A stretch of 64,000 nt of DNA from CAWATG01 sp963785035 (GTDB lineage Bacteria > Actinomycetota > Acidimicrobiia > IMCC26256 > CAWATG01). This document shows, piece by piece, positions 1 to 8,617 of the stretch. The stretch is taken from contig CAWATG010000011.1 in the NCBI GenBank assembly GCA_963785035.1, positions 186,001-250,000 on the forward strand, in the 5' to 3' direction. Numbering within the stretch: position 1 is the first letter of the stretch; the number at the start of each line of letters is the position of its first letter. Position numbers and translations under genes: made by a program. The notes below the pieces were generated by a model. The model was given only the letters and a program-made list of their open reading frames with translations, did not search any database and was not told the DNA's origin.

Positions 1-927
1 CTCGAAGAGGTTGATCCCGCAGACGAGGACCGTACCTACCGCCAGGCTCGATTTCGCTGGCGTCTCACCCTCGCGTTGGCTGGGGTCGCGACCAATATCG
101 TGTTGTGCTTCCTCCTCGCCTTCGCCGTGTTCTGGGGGCAGGGCAATCCCGAGAGCACCACCAAGATCAACGCGGTCAGTGACATGGTCGTCGATGGCAA
201 ACGCATTGCGGGCCCTGCGAAGGCAGCCGGCCTGCGTGCCGGCGACGAGGTGCTGTCCGTCGATGGTGTATCGCTGGGCGGCAAATGGGACGCCTTTGTC
301 GAGGCTGTTCGCCGTCGCCCTGGTGAGACTGTCGACTTCCTGGTCCAGCGTGACGGCGCCAGGCTCACGGTTCCGGTGGAACTGGCGTCGCAAAATCCCG
401 ACTCGGCGCAGCGCGTGGGTTTCGCGGGCGTCAGCGCCTCTACCAGGTATGTCTCCGAGAGTCCGATCGCCGCCGTCGGTGATTCGCTGGCGTTCATGCG
501 CACGGCGACTGCTGAAACCGTCAAGGGTTTTGGGCGCGTGTTCAGCCCAGCTGGCGTCGGCCGTCAAGTCGACGCAGTCCGAGGCAATGCAAGTAGCGAC
601 CCGACGGTCAACGAACGGCCCGTCTCGATCTTCGGCATCACCAAGATTGCCGGCGAGGGTTTCAGCAGCGACGGGTTCTGGTTTTTGCTCTGGTTCATTG
701 CGTACTTCAACCTGATCCTTGCGCTGTTCAACCTGTTGCCTCTCCTGCCGTTCGACGGTGGACATGTCGCGGTTGCCTGCTTCGAGCAGATCGCCTCCAA
801 GGTCAAGAACGCTCGCGTCCGGGTCGACTTTCGATGGCTCATGCCGCTGACTATGGCTGTTCTTGCGGTGATGGCGTTGTTGGGGATGACCAGCGCGTAC
901 CTCGATATCCACGACATTCTCAGTTGA
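1..927 (+). CDS. rseP: Site-2 (M50) intramembrane zinc protease, C-terminal part
   Basis: The frame is open from the first base of the window, so the N-terminus and the HExxH zinc site lie upstream. What remains is a membrane segment (ALAGVATNIVLCFLLAF), a PDZ domain (about residues 60-125 of the fragment, around AAGLRAGDEVLSVDG) and the second active-site segment NLLPLLPFDGGH, whose Asp is the third zinc ligand in M50 proteases. The family cuts membrane-bound anti-sigma factors and other single-pass proteins within the bilayer. ispG follows after 18 bases, matching the dxr-rseP-ispG order of actinobacteria. The TTG at 76 is an internal codon, not a start. Confidence 0.93.
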   Translation, partial: LEEVDPADEDRTYRQARFRWRLTLALAGVATNIVLCFLLAFAVFWGQGNPESTTKINAVSDMVVDGKRIAGPAKAAGLRAGDEVLSVDGVSLGGKWDAFVEAVRRRPGETVDFLVQRDGARLTVPVELASQNPDSAQRVGFAGVSASTRYVSESPIAAVGDSLAFMRTATAETVKGFGRVFSPAGVGRQVDAVRGNASSDPTVNERPVSIFGITKIAGEGFSSDGFWFLLWFIAYFNLILALFNLLPLLPFDGGHVAVACFEQIASKVKNARVRVDFRWLMPLTMAVLAVMALLGMTSAYLDIHDILS

Positions 928-945
928 TGTCGGTGCGGTCGCTAG

Positions 946-2158
946 ATGTTTGAGCGTCGCGCGACCCGCCACGTGTCGGTGGGGTCGGTCAAGGTTGGGG
1001 GTGACGCGCCGATCTCGGTGCAGTCGATGACCACCACCAAGACCGCCGATGTCGACGCGACATTGGCCCAGATCTATTCGTTGGCTGCGGCGGGCTGCGA
1101 CATTGTGCGCTGCACCTGTAACGACGAAGCCGCAGCTGTCGGGCTGGCGCAGATCGTGCCGCGCTCGCCGATTCCGATCATCGCAGATATCCATTTCCAG
1201 TATCAGCTCGCCTTGGCTGCGATGGAGGCAGGCGTGCACGGACTGCGGCTCAACCCGGGCAACATTCGCAAGCCTGCGCATATCAAGGCGGTCGCACGCG
1301 AGGCGAAAGACCGGTCGTTGCCGATCCGTATCGGCGTGAATGCCGGCTCGCTCGATCCTGACGTCGCATCGGCATTTGGTAGGCCTGACGCCCGAGGCGC
1401 TCGTGGAATCGGCACAACGGGAACTCGCGTACTTTCACGAAGTCGACTTCGACGCTGTGAAGATCTCCGTGAAGGCTTCCAATGTTCGGCTCATGATCGA
1501 GGCATATCGCCTCCTCGCCGACACGGTCGATGTGCCCTTGCACCTTGGTGTCACCGAGGCCGGGCCCCTCCCGGGAGGGCTCGTGAAATCAACCGCCGGA
1601 ATCGGTGCACTGCTGGCGGAAGGGATCGGCGACACGATCCGGTTCTCGCTGACTGCCGATCCCGTCGAGGAGGTCAAGGCGGGCCGAGGTCTTCTCGAGG
1701 CGCTTGGGCTTCGTGAGCGGCGTGGCCTTGACCTGATTGCATGTCCATCGTGTGGTCGCGCCGAGGTCGATGTGATCGGCATCGCGCGCGACGCGCAGGC
1801 GGCGCTCGAAGCCCGCAACGTTCCGTTGCAGGTCGCGGTCATGGGATGTGTCGTCAACGGTCCCGGTGAGGCGCGAGACGCGGACCTGGGGATCGCCGGT
1901 GGTCGCGGGAAAGGTCACTTGTTCGTACGTGGACAGGTCGTGCGGGTCGTGCCCGAAGACGAGATGGTCGACGCGCTTGTCGCCGAGGCCGAGCTCATCA
2001 TGGCCGAGGGCTTTGAAGCCTCCATTGCTGGAGCAGACGTCGACGCAGCTGCGATAACGGCAGCAACCCGCGACGAACTACTCGCGATTCAGGGAGCCGA
2101 CGCCAACAGCGATTCCGAGCGGATTGTTCACATTCGCGACCTTGCCGCCCGGACCTAG
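946..2158 (+). CDS. ispG: 4-hydroxy-3-methylbut-2-enyl diphosphate synthase, frame broken by one indel
   Basis: This is the penultimate enzyme of the MEP isoprenoid pathway, a [4Fe-4S] protein that reduces methylerythritol cyclodiphosphate to HMBPP. Residues 1 to about 144 (start ATG 946, MFERRATRHVSVG) read in one frame up to RIGVNAGSLDPDVASAFG. From GLTPEALVESAQREL the match continues in the +1 frame to 2158. The switch is at about 1375-1385, near ggtaggcctg, and removing one base restores a 403-residue protein of normal family length. The cluster-binding cysteines are present downstream (ACPSCGR and MGCVVNGPGEA). The gene is essential where the MEP pathway is the only isoprenoid route, so an assembly error is more likely than a dead gene. 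Confidence 0.9.
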
Positions 2159-2165
2159 CGTCGCG

Positions 2166-2945
2166 TCAGCCGCGTGCGATATGGCGACGCTGGCGCCAGC
2201 GTCTGAAACCCTTGGCAAGGGCCGCGTCGAGACGTTCCGTTCGGAGTTGCTCCTCGAGCGGCGAGGCAAGGGGATCGAGATCACCGACGACCCACGTCAG
2301 GAGCCGGTCCACGAGCGCGGGGTTGCGTGCCAAGACCGGACCGTGAAGGTACGTACCGATCACGTGACCGACGACGGCGCCGTCGACTGTTCCCTCACCG
2401 TTGCCGCCACCGACGAGTACGTGTCCCAATGCCTGGACGTCAGCGCCGAGTGTCGTGCGGCCACCATGGTTCTCGAACCCCGTCAGGGTTGGCAACCCGA
2501 GTGACAGGTCGGGCTCGATCACAACCTCGCCGATCAGCCGGGGTGATGTCGCGGTCGTCGACATCGAGACGATGCCAAGACCATCGAGTGTCGACCCTTC
2601 GGCATCGATGTACTGATCGCCGAGGAGTTGGAACCCAGCGCACACCGCCAGCACCGACGCCCCACGTGCAATGGCCCGCGTGAGCGCTGCGTTGCTCCGC
2701 ATCATCCCTGCTGCCGCAAGTGTCTGTGGATTGTCCTCGCCGCCGCCGAACAGATAAATGTCGAGCGAATCGGGAATCGAAGATGCCGCGCTGATCTCGA
2801 CGATCTCGGCATCGATGCCACGCCAGAAGCAGCGGTTCGCCAAGACCGTCGCGTTACCGCGGTCGCCATAGGTCCCGAGGAGCTCGGGATAGACAAGGCC
2901 GATACGGACCGTCGACATCTCTTGGCGCGATCCGCCCACAGTCAT
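2166..2945 (-). CDS. gatD: Lipid II isoglutaminyl synthase, glutaminase subunit
   Basis: This class I glutamine amidotransferase of the CobB/CobQ-like group has 259 residues. The nucleophile is Cys102 in SVLAVCAGFQLLG, and the catalytic His is in TYLHGPVLARNP. GatD releases ammonia from glutamine for MurT, which amidates the alpha-carboxyl of D-glutamate in the lipid II stem peptide. The start ATG at 2945 overlaps the murT stop (ATGA), so the two are translationally coupled. A second Met at residue 10 (MSTVRIGLVYP) is possible. The gene ends 7 bases from ispG, tail to tail. Confidence 0.92.
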   Translation of the reverse strand: MTVGGSRQEMSTVRIGLVYPELLGTYGDRGNATVLANRCFWRGIDAEIVEISAASSIPDSLDIYLFGGGEDNPQTLAAAGMMRSNAALTRAIARGASVLAVCAGFQLLGDQYIDAEGSTLDGLGIVSMSTTATSPRLIGEVVIEPDLSLGLPTLTGFENHGGRTTLGADVQALGHVLVGGGNGEGTVDGAVVGHVIGTYLHGPVLARNPALVDRLLTWVVGDLDPLASPLEEQLRTERLDAALAKGFRRWRQRRHIARG

Positions 2946-4174
2946 GAAGGCTGCCGCGCGAGGTGTCTGGTCAAGTGATGGAACTGGGTGTAGCTCGCGA
3001 GGAGTTGCACACTCGGGCCTACCGTCAGGGCTGCCGCGCGTAGCGGGTCAGGTTCGACGACACAGTCCACGAGCGCGTGGCGAAGGCGTACCGCGACATC
3101 GGCCGCTCGTTCACCGGCGGCGATCACGTCCTTGCCGCGCAACAACTCGTAGGGCACATCCCACAACCAGGATGGGTCTGTTCCGTCAGCGAGGTGCGCG
3201 TTGACAGCCAACACAACCGACGTGTCGAGTTCGGCAACATGGGAGAGAACCTCGGTCCAGCCGGCCGGGTTTTTTGCCAACATGATCTGCATCGGACGGC
3301 CGTCGGCCAAGGTATAGGTCACGTACCGGCCTGAGACGGAACCGATCGTGGCGACGGCTGCAGCAGCGTGCGCGGAGCGCACACCGAGCCGGTGCGCACC
3401 AACGACGGCCATCGCGGCGTTCTGGGCGTTCCACTTTCCGGGCAGTGCCACGTCGAGCTTCACCGCTCGTCACCAAGGGACAGCACGTCGCCTTCGAGGG
3501 CAGCGGCGGGCGCTGGTTCGCCGAAACCGCACGAGCAGACAAACGTGTCGGTCCAGGACAACAAAGCTCCGCACGCCGGGCAGGTCGAGGCGTCGCCGCG
3601 CCATCCGGCTCCGCAGCGCACCCACGTCACGTCAGCAGGACTTGCTGCCCAGACGACCTGGGGGTCCGACGAGTTCGCAACGATCGGCAGTGTTGGATTG
3701 GCAACACAGAGCTTGCGCCACTGGCCCGAAACGCTGCGTACCTCGCCGAAGCGGTCCAGCTGATCACGGGTGAGGTTGCCCAACACGAGCAACTCGGGCC
3801 GCAGCGCATCGAAAACCTGCGCCAGCACACGCTCGTCGACCTCGAGTACCGCACATGCGGGGCCGTGGGTGTGACCGAGTGCGGACGCGAGTCCTGAGCT
3901 GAGATTCGCTCCCGTGTGATTGGTCAGAACGGTCTCGCCTTGCGCGCTGCAACGCCGCAGCGAGCATTGCGGTCGTGGTTGTCTTGCCGTTCGTAGCTGA
4001 GACGACAATGACGCGCCGTCCGCTCGCGAGTTGGGCGAGGAGCTCCGGTTGGATTGCCAACATGACGCGTCCGCTGATCTGCTCGCCCGCTCCGCGTCCG
4101 GTCAGACGTGAGATCGCGCCAACGGCCCGTCCGGCGAGGAGCGCGCAACGGGAGCGCACTGACAGTCCATTCAT
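2942..4174 (-). CDS. murT: Lipid II isoglutaminyl synthase, Mur-ligase-like subunit, frame broken by two indels
   Basis: MurT is the ATP-dependent amidating subunit paired with GatD. Three overlapping reading pieces align in order. The N-terminal part (start ATG 4174, MNGLSVRSR) has the P-loop SATNGKTTTT. The middle part (GETVLTNHTGANLSSG to the zinc ribbon CGAGW..CPACG..CSCG) lies in another frame. The C-terminal Mur ligase domain (ALPGKWNAQNAAMAVVG) lies in a third. One extra base near 3940 (gcaaggc on the coding strand) and one missing base near 3462 (cggtgaag) account for it; correction gives 410 residues. The start overlaps the cysH stop (TGATG). Peptidoglycan amidation genes follow the sulfur genes directly, so they probably share a transcript. 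Confidence 0.88.
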
Positions 4175-4866
4175 CAGAGGTGGAGACCACACTCCGTCTT
4201 GTCGGACCCGGACCAGCGTCCGGCGCGAGCGTCTTCGCCGTCGCTCACGGGCCGGGTACACGGCCAGCAGCCGATCGACGCGTATCCACGGTCGGTGAGT
4301 GGATGCACCAACAGTTCGTGGTCACGCACGTATCCGGCGACATCGAGGTCTGTCCACGTCGCGAGCGGGTTGACCTTGACGATGTCGCGTTTCGCGTCAT
4401 AGCTCACGATCGGCGTGTTCGCACGCGCGGGCGATTCGGCGCGGCGCAGTCCCGACATCCAAGCAGCCTTGCCGGCAAGGGCACGGTTGAGAGGTTCGAC
4501 CTTGCGAATCGCGCAGCACGCCTCGGTGTCGGTCATCCAGAGATTGTCGGGCTCGACCGTTGGTGACATGACCCGCAGATTGAGGTTGTAGCGCTGGCGT
4601 ACCTGCTCGACGTACCAAAGCGTCTCTGCAAAGTGATATTGCGTGTCGAGGAACACCACTTCGATATCGGGCGCACCGCCTGCCACCACACTCGCGACCA
4701 CATCGATGAGGACGCTGTCTTGAAACGATGCGGCCAACACCAAGCCTGTGCCGAATCGATCTGCCGCCCATTGGACAACTGCCGATGCCGGCGCCTGTTC
4801 GAAGCGCGCAGAAACCTCCGTCAGTTCGTCGAGATCGACTGCAGGAGCCATGGTCAGGTCGCGCAT
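4174..4866 (-). CDS. cysH: Adenylylsulfate (APS) reductase
   Basis: This protein reduces activated sulfate to sulfite with thiol electrons. It has 230 residues with the adenylyl-binding PP-loop fold. The four [4Fe-4S] ligands typical of APS-specific (rather than PAPS) reductases are visible: Cys117-Cys118 in TEACCAIRK and Cys200/Cys203 in GCWPCTRP. The catalytic cysteine is Cys226 in TECGLH at the C-terminus. The first ATG is at 4866, overlapping the sulfite reductase gene by 13 bases; an ATG at 4851, 2 bases after that gene's stop, is equally plausible. Its product sulfite is the substrate of the upstream enzyme. Confidence 0.93.
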   Translation of the reverse strand: MRDLTMAPAVDLDELTEVSARFEQAPASAVVQWAADRFGTGLVLAASFQDSVLIDVVASVVAGGAPDIEVVFLDTQYHFAETLWYVEQVRQRYNLNLRVMSPTVEPDNLWMTDTEACCAIRKVEPLNRALAGKAAWMSGLRRAESPARANTPIVSYDAKRDIVKVNPLATWTDLDVAGYVRDHELLVHPLTDRGYASIGCWPCTRPVSDGEDARAGRWSGSDKTECGLHL

Positions 4867-6635
4867 TCGCTTTCACCGGTCTCGCCGGTAAAGGGGCTCG
4901 TCTCGTCGAAGTCGATGTAGTACTCGGGAGCTTCTTCGGGAGTGGGGAAGTGGTCGAGCTCCTTGAGCGTGGTGCCGACCGCGCCTGCACCACCTGAGCG
5001 TGCCAACCACCCGGAGAACGTCTCTCCAGCGTTGCGTTCGGCGGCGAAGCGTCCGACAACGGCCACGACCGCCTTCGACGCTGCCCGCGCCGGCACCTTC
5101 GCTGCTTTGTCACCGAATTCGATGGCGAGGTCACCGACCGATCCACCGAGCAGCATCTGGTAACCAGGTGCCGAACGGCCATGCGCCCGACGTTCGATAC
5201 CGAAAAAGCCGATGTCGGAGGTGTGGTGTTGGCCGCAGGAGTTGGTGCAACCCGAGATGTTGATGCGGACGCCGCCGACCTCGGCCAGCCCAGCTTGTTC
5301 GAGCGCGCCGGAGATGTCGGAGGCCAAACCGCGTGATTGCGTCACGGCGATGTTGCAGGTGTCGGCGCCAGGGCATGACACCACGTCTCGCGCGAGTTCT
5401 GCGCCGGCCTGGTCCATATCGATCGCTGCGAGCCGTCCGTGCAGTTCCGCGAGTTGGTCTTCGGTGAGTCCGCGCAGCACGAAGTTCTGGCGGTTGGTGA
5501 TACGGACCTCGACGCCGAAGTCGCGCTGGATGTCAGCGAGGCCACGGAACTGGTCACCGGTGATGTCCCCGAGCCGGCAGTAGGCGTAGGCGCTGACGGT
5601 GTTGTTGGCGCGCCCGCGCACGACGTTGACCGATTCCCATTTCGCGTATGGCTCGAGACCGACGAAGTTGACGGGCGTGGCGCCGATTGCTGTGGCGCCG
5701 GTACCCATTCCGGCCGGCGCATCGCCCTCGTCCAGCACAACCTGGGGAATTCCCGCTGGGTAGGTCGCCGAGGCGATCAGGAGCTTGCGTTCGGAAAGGA
5801 TGCGTTTGCGGAGTTCCTCGATACCCATGAAATCGACGAGCCACTTCATGCGCGCGCGCAACTTGTTGTCACGATTGCCGTAATGGTCGAAGGTCCGAAG
5901 CGCTGCCTCGATCGTGGCGAGCAGGTCTTCGCGGCTGGTGAACTCCTCGATGGCCTGCGCTGGGTGCGGATTGGCGCCGAGCCCACCTGCCATCAGCACC
6001 TTGAAGCCTTGCTCGAGCGTTCCGTCGGGACGGGGTCGATTGATCGCGATCACGCCGATGTCGTTGAACATCGCCTGTCCGCAGTCGGTCGCGCAGCCCG
6101 AGAAGTTGATCTTGAACTTGCGAGGCATGCGCTGTGAGAGCGGATTGCGCAGAAACCAGTCAGTCACCGACTGGGCCCATGGGCTGATGTCGACAACCTC
6201 GAAGGGGCATGCGCCCGCCAAGTGGCAACCTGCGACGTTACGGACCGTGTCGCCGCAAGCCTCGCGCGAGGTCAGTCCAACGGAGGCCAGGAGCCGGAGC
6301 ACCTCGCCGGCTTGTTCGAGCTGGACAAAATGGAACTGGACGTTCTGGCGGGTCGTGAGATGGCCCCAACCTCGCGAGTACGTCTCGGAGATGTGGCCGA
6401 GCATTTCGAGCTGCTCGGGTTCGACGCTGCCATAGGGGATCTTGACGCGGACCATCTGGTTGTGGCCGCCTTGGCGCTGGCCGTAGATGCCTTGGTTCAG
6501 GCGGAAGACGCGGAAGGCGTCTTCCGCGATCTCGCCGGCGATGTAACTGGCGACGCCTGCTTCGAAGCGGGCGATTTCCGCTTCGACGATCGGTTCGAGG
6601 CTTCGGCTGCGAAGTTCGGTGACGTCAATGCTCAT
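4854..6635 (-). CDS. Ferredoxin-dependent assimilatory sulfite reductase
   Basis: This siroheme and [4Fe-4S] enzyme makes the six-electron reduction of sulfite to sulfide. It has 593 residues and two NIR/SIR ferredoxin-like half-domains each followed by a siroheme-binding domain. The C-x5-C pair (SCPGADTCN) and C-x3-C pair (SGCTNSCGQHH) that ligate the cluster and bridge to siroheme are intact. The same family includes nitrite reductases (NirA), but the overlap with cysH argues for sulfite, as in the mycobacterial nirA/sirA-cysH pair. The start ATG 6635 has a good ribosome site (GAGGAG, 6-base spacing). Expression is probably controlled by the leader peptide upstream. Confidence 0.9.
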   Translation of the reverse strand: MSIDVTELRSRSLEPIVEAEIARFEAGVASYIAGEIAEDAFRVFRLNQGIYGQRQGGHNQMVRVKIPYGSVEPEQLEMLGHISETYSRGWGHLTTRQNVQFHFVQLEQAGEVLRLLASVGLTSREACGDTVRNVAGCHLAGACPFEVVDISPWAQSVTDWFLRNPLSQRMPRKFKINFSGCATDCGQAMFNDIGVIAINRPRPDGTLEQGFKVLMAGGLGANPHPAQAIEEFTSREDLLATIEAALRTFDHYGNRDNKLRARMKWLVDFMGIEELRKRILSERKLLIASATYPAGIPQVVLDEGDAPAGMGTGATAIGATPVNFVGLEPYAKWESVNVVRGRANNTVSAYAYCRLGDITGDQFRGLADIQRDFGVEVRITNRQNFVLRGLTEDQLAELHGRLAAIDMDQAGAELARDVVSCPGADTCNIAVTQSRGLASDISGALEQAGLAEVGGVRINISGCTNSCGQHHTSDIGFFGIERRAHGRSAPGYQMLLGGSVGDLAIEFGDKAAKVPARAASKAVVAVVGRFAAERNAGETFSGWLARSGGAGAVGTTLKELDHFPTPEEAPEYYIDFDETSPFTGETGESECAT

Positions 6636-6686
6636 GACGATCTCCTCGGAAGGTACGGCGCGGGAGGGGGTCTGGACCGTGCTCTG

Positions 6687-6703
6687 GCGCGCTTCAGGCG
6701 CGC
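6687..6703 (-). promoter_or_regulatory. Leader hairpin overlapping the stop codon of the cysteine leader peptide
   Basis: A six-base GCGCGC/GCGCGC stem has a five-base loop (ctgaa on the minus strand) that contains the TGA stop of the leader peptide. A ribosome that reaches the stop would melt it, and one stalled at the two Cys codons 18-23 bases upstream would not. There is no U-tract, so it need not be a terminator. The regulatory role is inferred. Confidence 0.45.
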
Positions 6704-6795
6704 GCGGTCACGTCACGAAGGCAACACATCTCGTCACGAACCTCGTGAGGAGTGCGGCCCATGGAAATCGAGGGAGCCCCGTCGGCAATGATCAT
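6694..6795 (-). CDS. Putative cysteine-responsive leader peptide
   Basis: This is a 33-codon frame whose ATG lies 8 bases after a TAGACT -10 box, as expected for a leaderless start. It ends HEVRDEMCCLRDVTARA, with two adjacent Cys codons (TGT TGC at 6726-6721) near the end. It lies 58 bases upstream of the sulfite reductase gene on the same strand. Cys-rich leaderless short frames upstream of sulfur-assimilation operons act as cysteine-responsive attenuators in mycobacteria. A shorter start at ATG 6762 (22 codons) is possible. The evidence is positional and compositional only. Confidence 0.5.
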   Translation of the reverse strand: MIIADGAPSISMGRTPHEVRDEMCCLRDVTARA

Positions 6796-6803
6796 GCGAC
6801 CCA

Positions 6804-6809
6804 AGTCTA
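6804..6809 (-). promoter_or_regulatory. -10 box for the sulfur operon leader
   Basis: TAGACT on the minus strand ends 8 bases before the ATG of the leader peptide. No convincing -35 was found. Confidence 0.4.
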
Positions 6810-6867
6810 TCGGGGATGGGCGCAAAAGCACACAGGGAACTTGAGAGGGCCTCGCCGGAGGTCCAAG

Positions 6868-6873
6868 TAGATT
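6868..6873 (+). promoter_or_regulatory. -10 box of proS (leaderless)
   Basis: TAGATT is followed by seven bases (cgccccc) and then the proS ATG. No Shine-Dalgarno sequence is present, so transcription probably starts at or next to the A of the ATG. Confidence 0.5.
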
Positions 6874-6880
6874 CGCCCCC

Positions 6881-8590
6881 ATGAGAATGTCGAGGCTGTT
6901 CCTCCGTACCTTGCGTGACGACCCGGCCGACGCGGAGGTCGACAGCCACCGGCTTCTGACCCGAGCCGGATATATCCGCAAGGTTGCCTCTGGGATCTAT
7001 TCCTGGCTGCCGCTCGGGTCCCGGGTACTGCGCCGGATCGAAGACATTGTGCGCTCCGAAATGGATGCTTCCGGTGCCCAGGAGTTGATCCTTCCTATCA
7101 TCCAGCCCCTAGAGCTCTGGGAGCGGTCCGGCCGCGACGCCGCATACGGCCCGATGATGTTCCGGCTCGACGACCGTAAGGAGACAGGATTCTGCCTGTC
7201 TCCGACCGCGGAGGAGGCCATCGCTGCGACGGTCGCGGGCGAGTACTCGAGTTATCGCGACCTGCCCGTGACCCTGTACCAGATCAACTGGAAGTATCGC
7301 GACGAGCTTCGGCCCAGATTCGGCCTCCTGCGCGGTCGTGAGTTCCTGATGATGGACGCGTACTCCTTCGACGTCGACGAGGCCGCGTTGGCAGCGTCGT
7401 ATCGCACGATGTACGAGGCCTACCACAGGGTGTTCGAGCGTTGCGGGCTGACATTTCGTCCGGTGCGGGCCCAGGCCGGTGAGATCGGCGGCGATGTGAA
7501 CCACGAGTTCATGGCGGTGGCAGCCGTTGGTGAGGATGACTTCGTGTGGTGTCACGAGTGTGACTATGCCGCGAACGTCGAAGCTGCGACACGCAAGACC
7601 GACGATCAGGGCGCACCGACCCTTCCTGGCGAAGCTCCGGTACGCGAACGTGTCCAGACGCCAGGAATGGGCAGCATCAGTGCCGTCGCGTCATTTCTGA
7701 ATGTTGGTGATGACGAACTGCTCAAATGCATTGCATTCGACGTTGACGGCGACCTCGGCTTGGCGCTCGTGCCGGGAAATCGTGAGATCAACCCGTTCGC
7801 GTTGGCGCAGGCTCTTGCGCCAAAGCGTGTGCGCCTGTACGACGAAGGTGACTTCGCGGCGAATCGTGATCTGGTCCGTGGATACATCGGACCGGACGCA
7901 CCGGGAGCGACGGTGGTCGTCGCCGACCCGTCGGTGCGTGCCGCTCATGGGTGGGTAACCGGCGCCAATGAGCTCGATTATCACGTGCGAGATGCGTGGC
8001 TCGATCGCGACTTTCGTGTCGATGTGTGGGCTGATCTCGTCGCGATCGTCCCAGGCGATCCTTGTCCGGCATGTGGTGCGCAGCTTGCGGTCGATCGCGG
8101 CATCGAGGTTGGTCACGTCTTTCAACTCGGCACGAAGTATTCCGAGGTGATGGGCGCCTTCTACACCGACGACCATTCCGAACAGCACCCGATGCTGATG
8201 GGCTGTTACGGCATTGGCGTGTCGCGCCTCGTCGCTGCGATAGCTGAGGAGCACCACGACGACGACGGCCTGTGCTGGCCCGCGGCGATCGCTCCGTACG
8301 ACGTGCACCTGCTGGCACTGGCGGGCAAAGGAGCGACGGCGGAGCAGACCCGCGAAGCTGCCGACACGATCTACGAGAAGCTCGTCAATGCGGGCTTTGC
8401 GGTGCTCTATGACGACCGCGACGCAAGCGCGGGAGTGAAGTTCGCCGATGCCGATCTGCTGGGCATGCCCGTCCAGTTGACGGTCGGTGCGAAAGGCCTC
8501 GCACGCGGCGTCGTGGAACGAAAGATCAGGGCCACGGGCGAACGTGATGAAGTGCCGCTTGGAGCCATTGTCGAGGCCATCGGCGTCTGA
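6881..8590 (+). CDS. proS: Prolyl-tRNA synthetase, bacterial type
   Basis: This class II aminoacyl-tRNA synthetase charges tRNA-Pro. The 569 residues match the bacterial form: a catalytic core beginning MRMSRLFLRTLRDDP with motif 2 around INWKYRDELRPRFGLLRGREFLMMDAYSF cut by nothing unusual, an inserted YbaK-like editing domain (about 225-400) that removes mischarged alanine, and a C-terminal anticodon-binding domain (LYDDRDASAGVKFADADLLG). Start ATG 6881 is chosen because a -10 box sits 7 bases upstream and no ribosome site is seen. It is divergent from the sulfur operon. Confidence 0.96.
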   Translation: MRMSRLFLRTLRDDPADAEVDSHRLLTRAGYIRKVASGIYSWLPLGSRVLRRIEDIVRSEMDASGAQELILPIIQPLELWERSGRDAAYGPMMFRLDDRKETGFCLSPTAEEAIAATVAGEYSSYRDLPVTLYQINWKYRDELRPRFGLLRGREFLMMDAYSFDVDEAALAASYRTMYEAYHRVFERCGLTFRPVRAQAGEIGGDVNHEFMAVAAVGEDDFVWCHECDYAANVEAATRKTDDQGAPTLPGEAPVRERVQTPGMGSISAVASFLNVGDDELLKCIAFDVDGDLGLALVPGNREINPFALAQALAPKRVRLYDEGDFAANRDLVRGYIGPDAPGATVVVADPSVRAAHGWVTGANELDYHVRDAWLDRDFRVDVWADLVAIVPGDPCPACGAQLAVDRGIEVGHVFQLGTKYSEVMGAFYTDDHSEQHPMLMGCYGIGVSRLVAAIAEEHHDDDGLCWPAAIAPYDVHLLALAGKGATAEQTREAADTIYEKLVNAGFAVLYDDRDASAGVKFADADLLGMPVQLTVGAKGLARGVVERKIRATGERDEVPLGAIVEAIGV

Positions 8591-8617
8591 TCGGCGCCTC
8601 GGAGTCCGAGGGGATAC

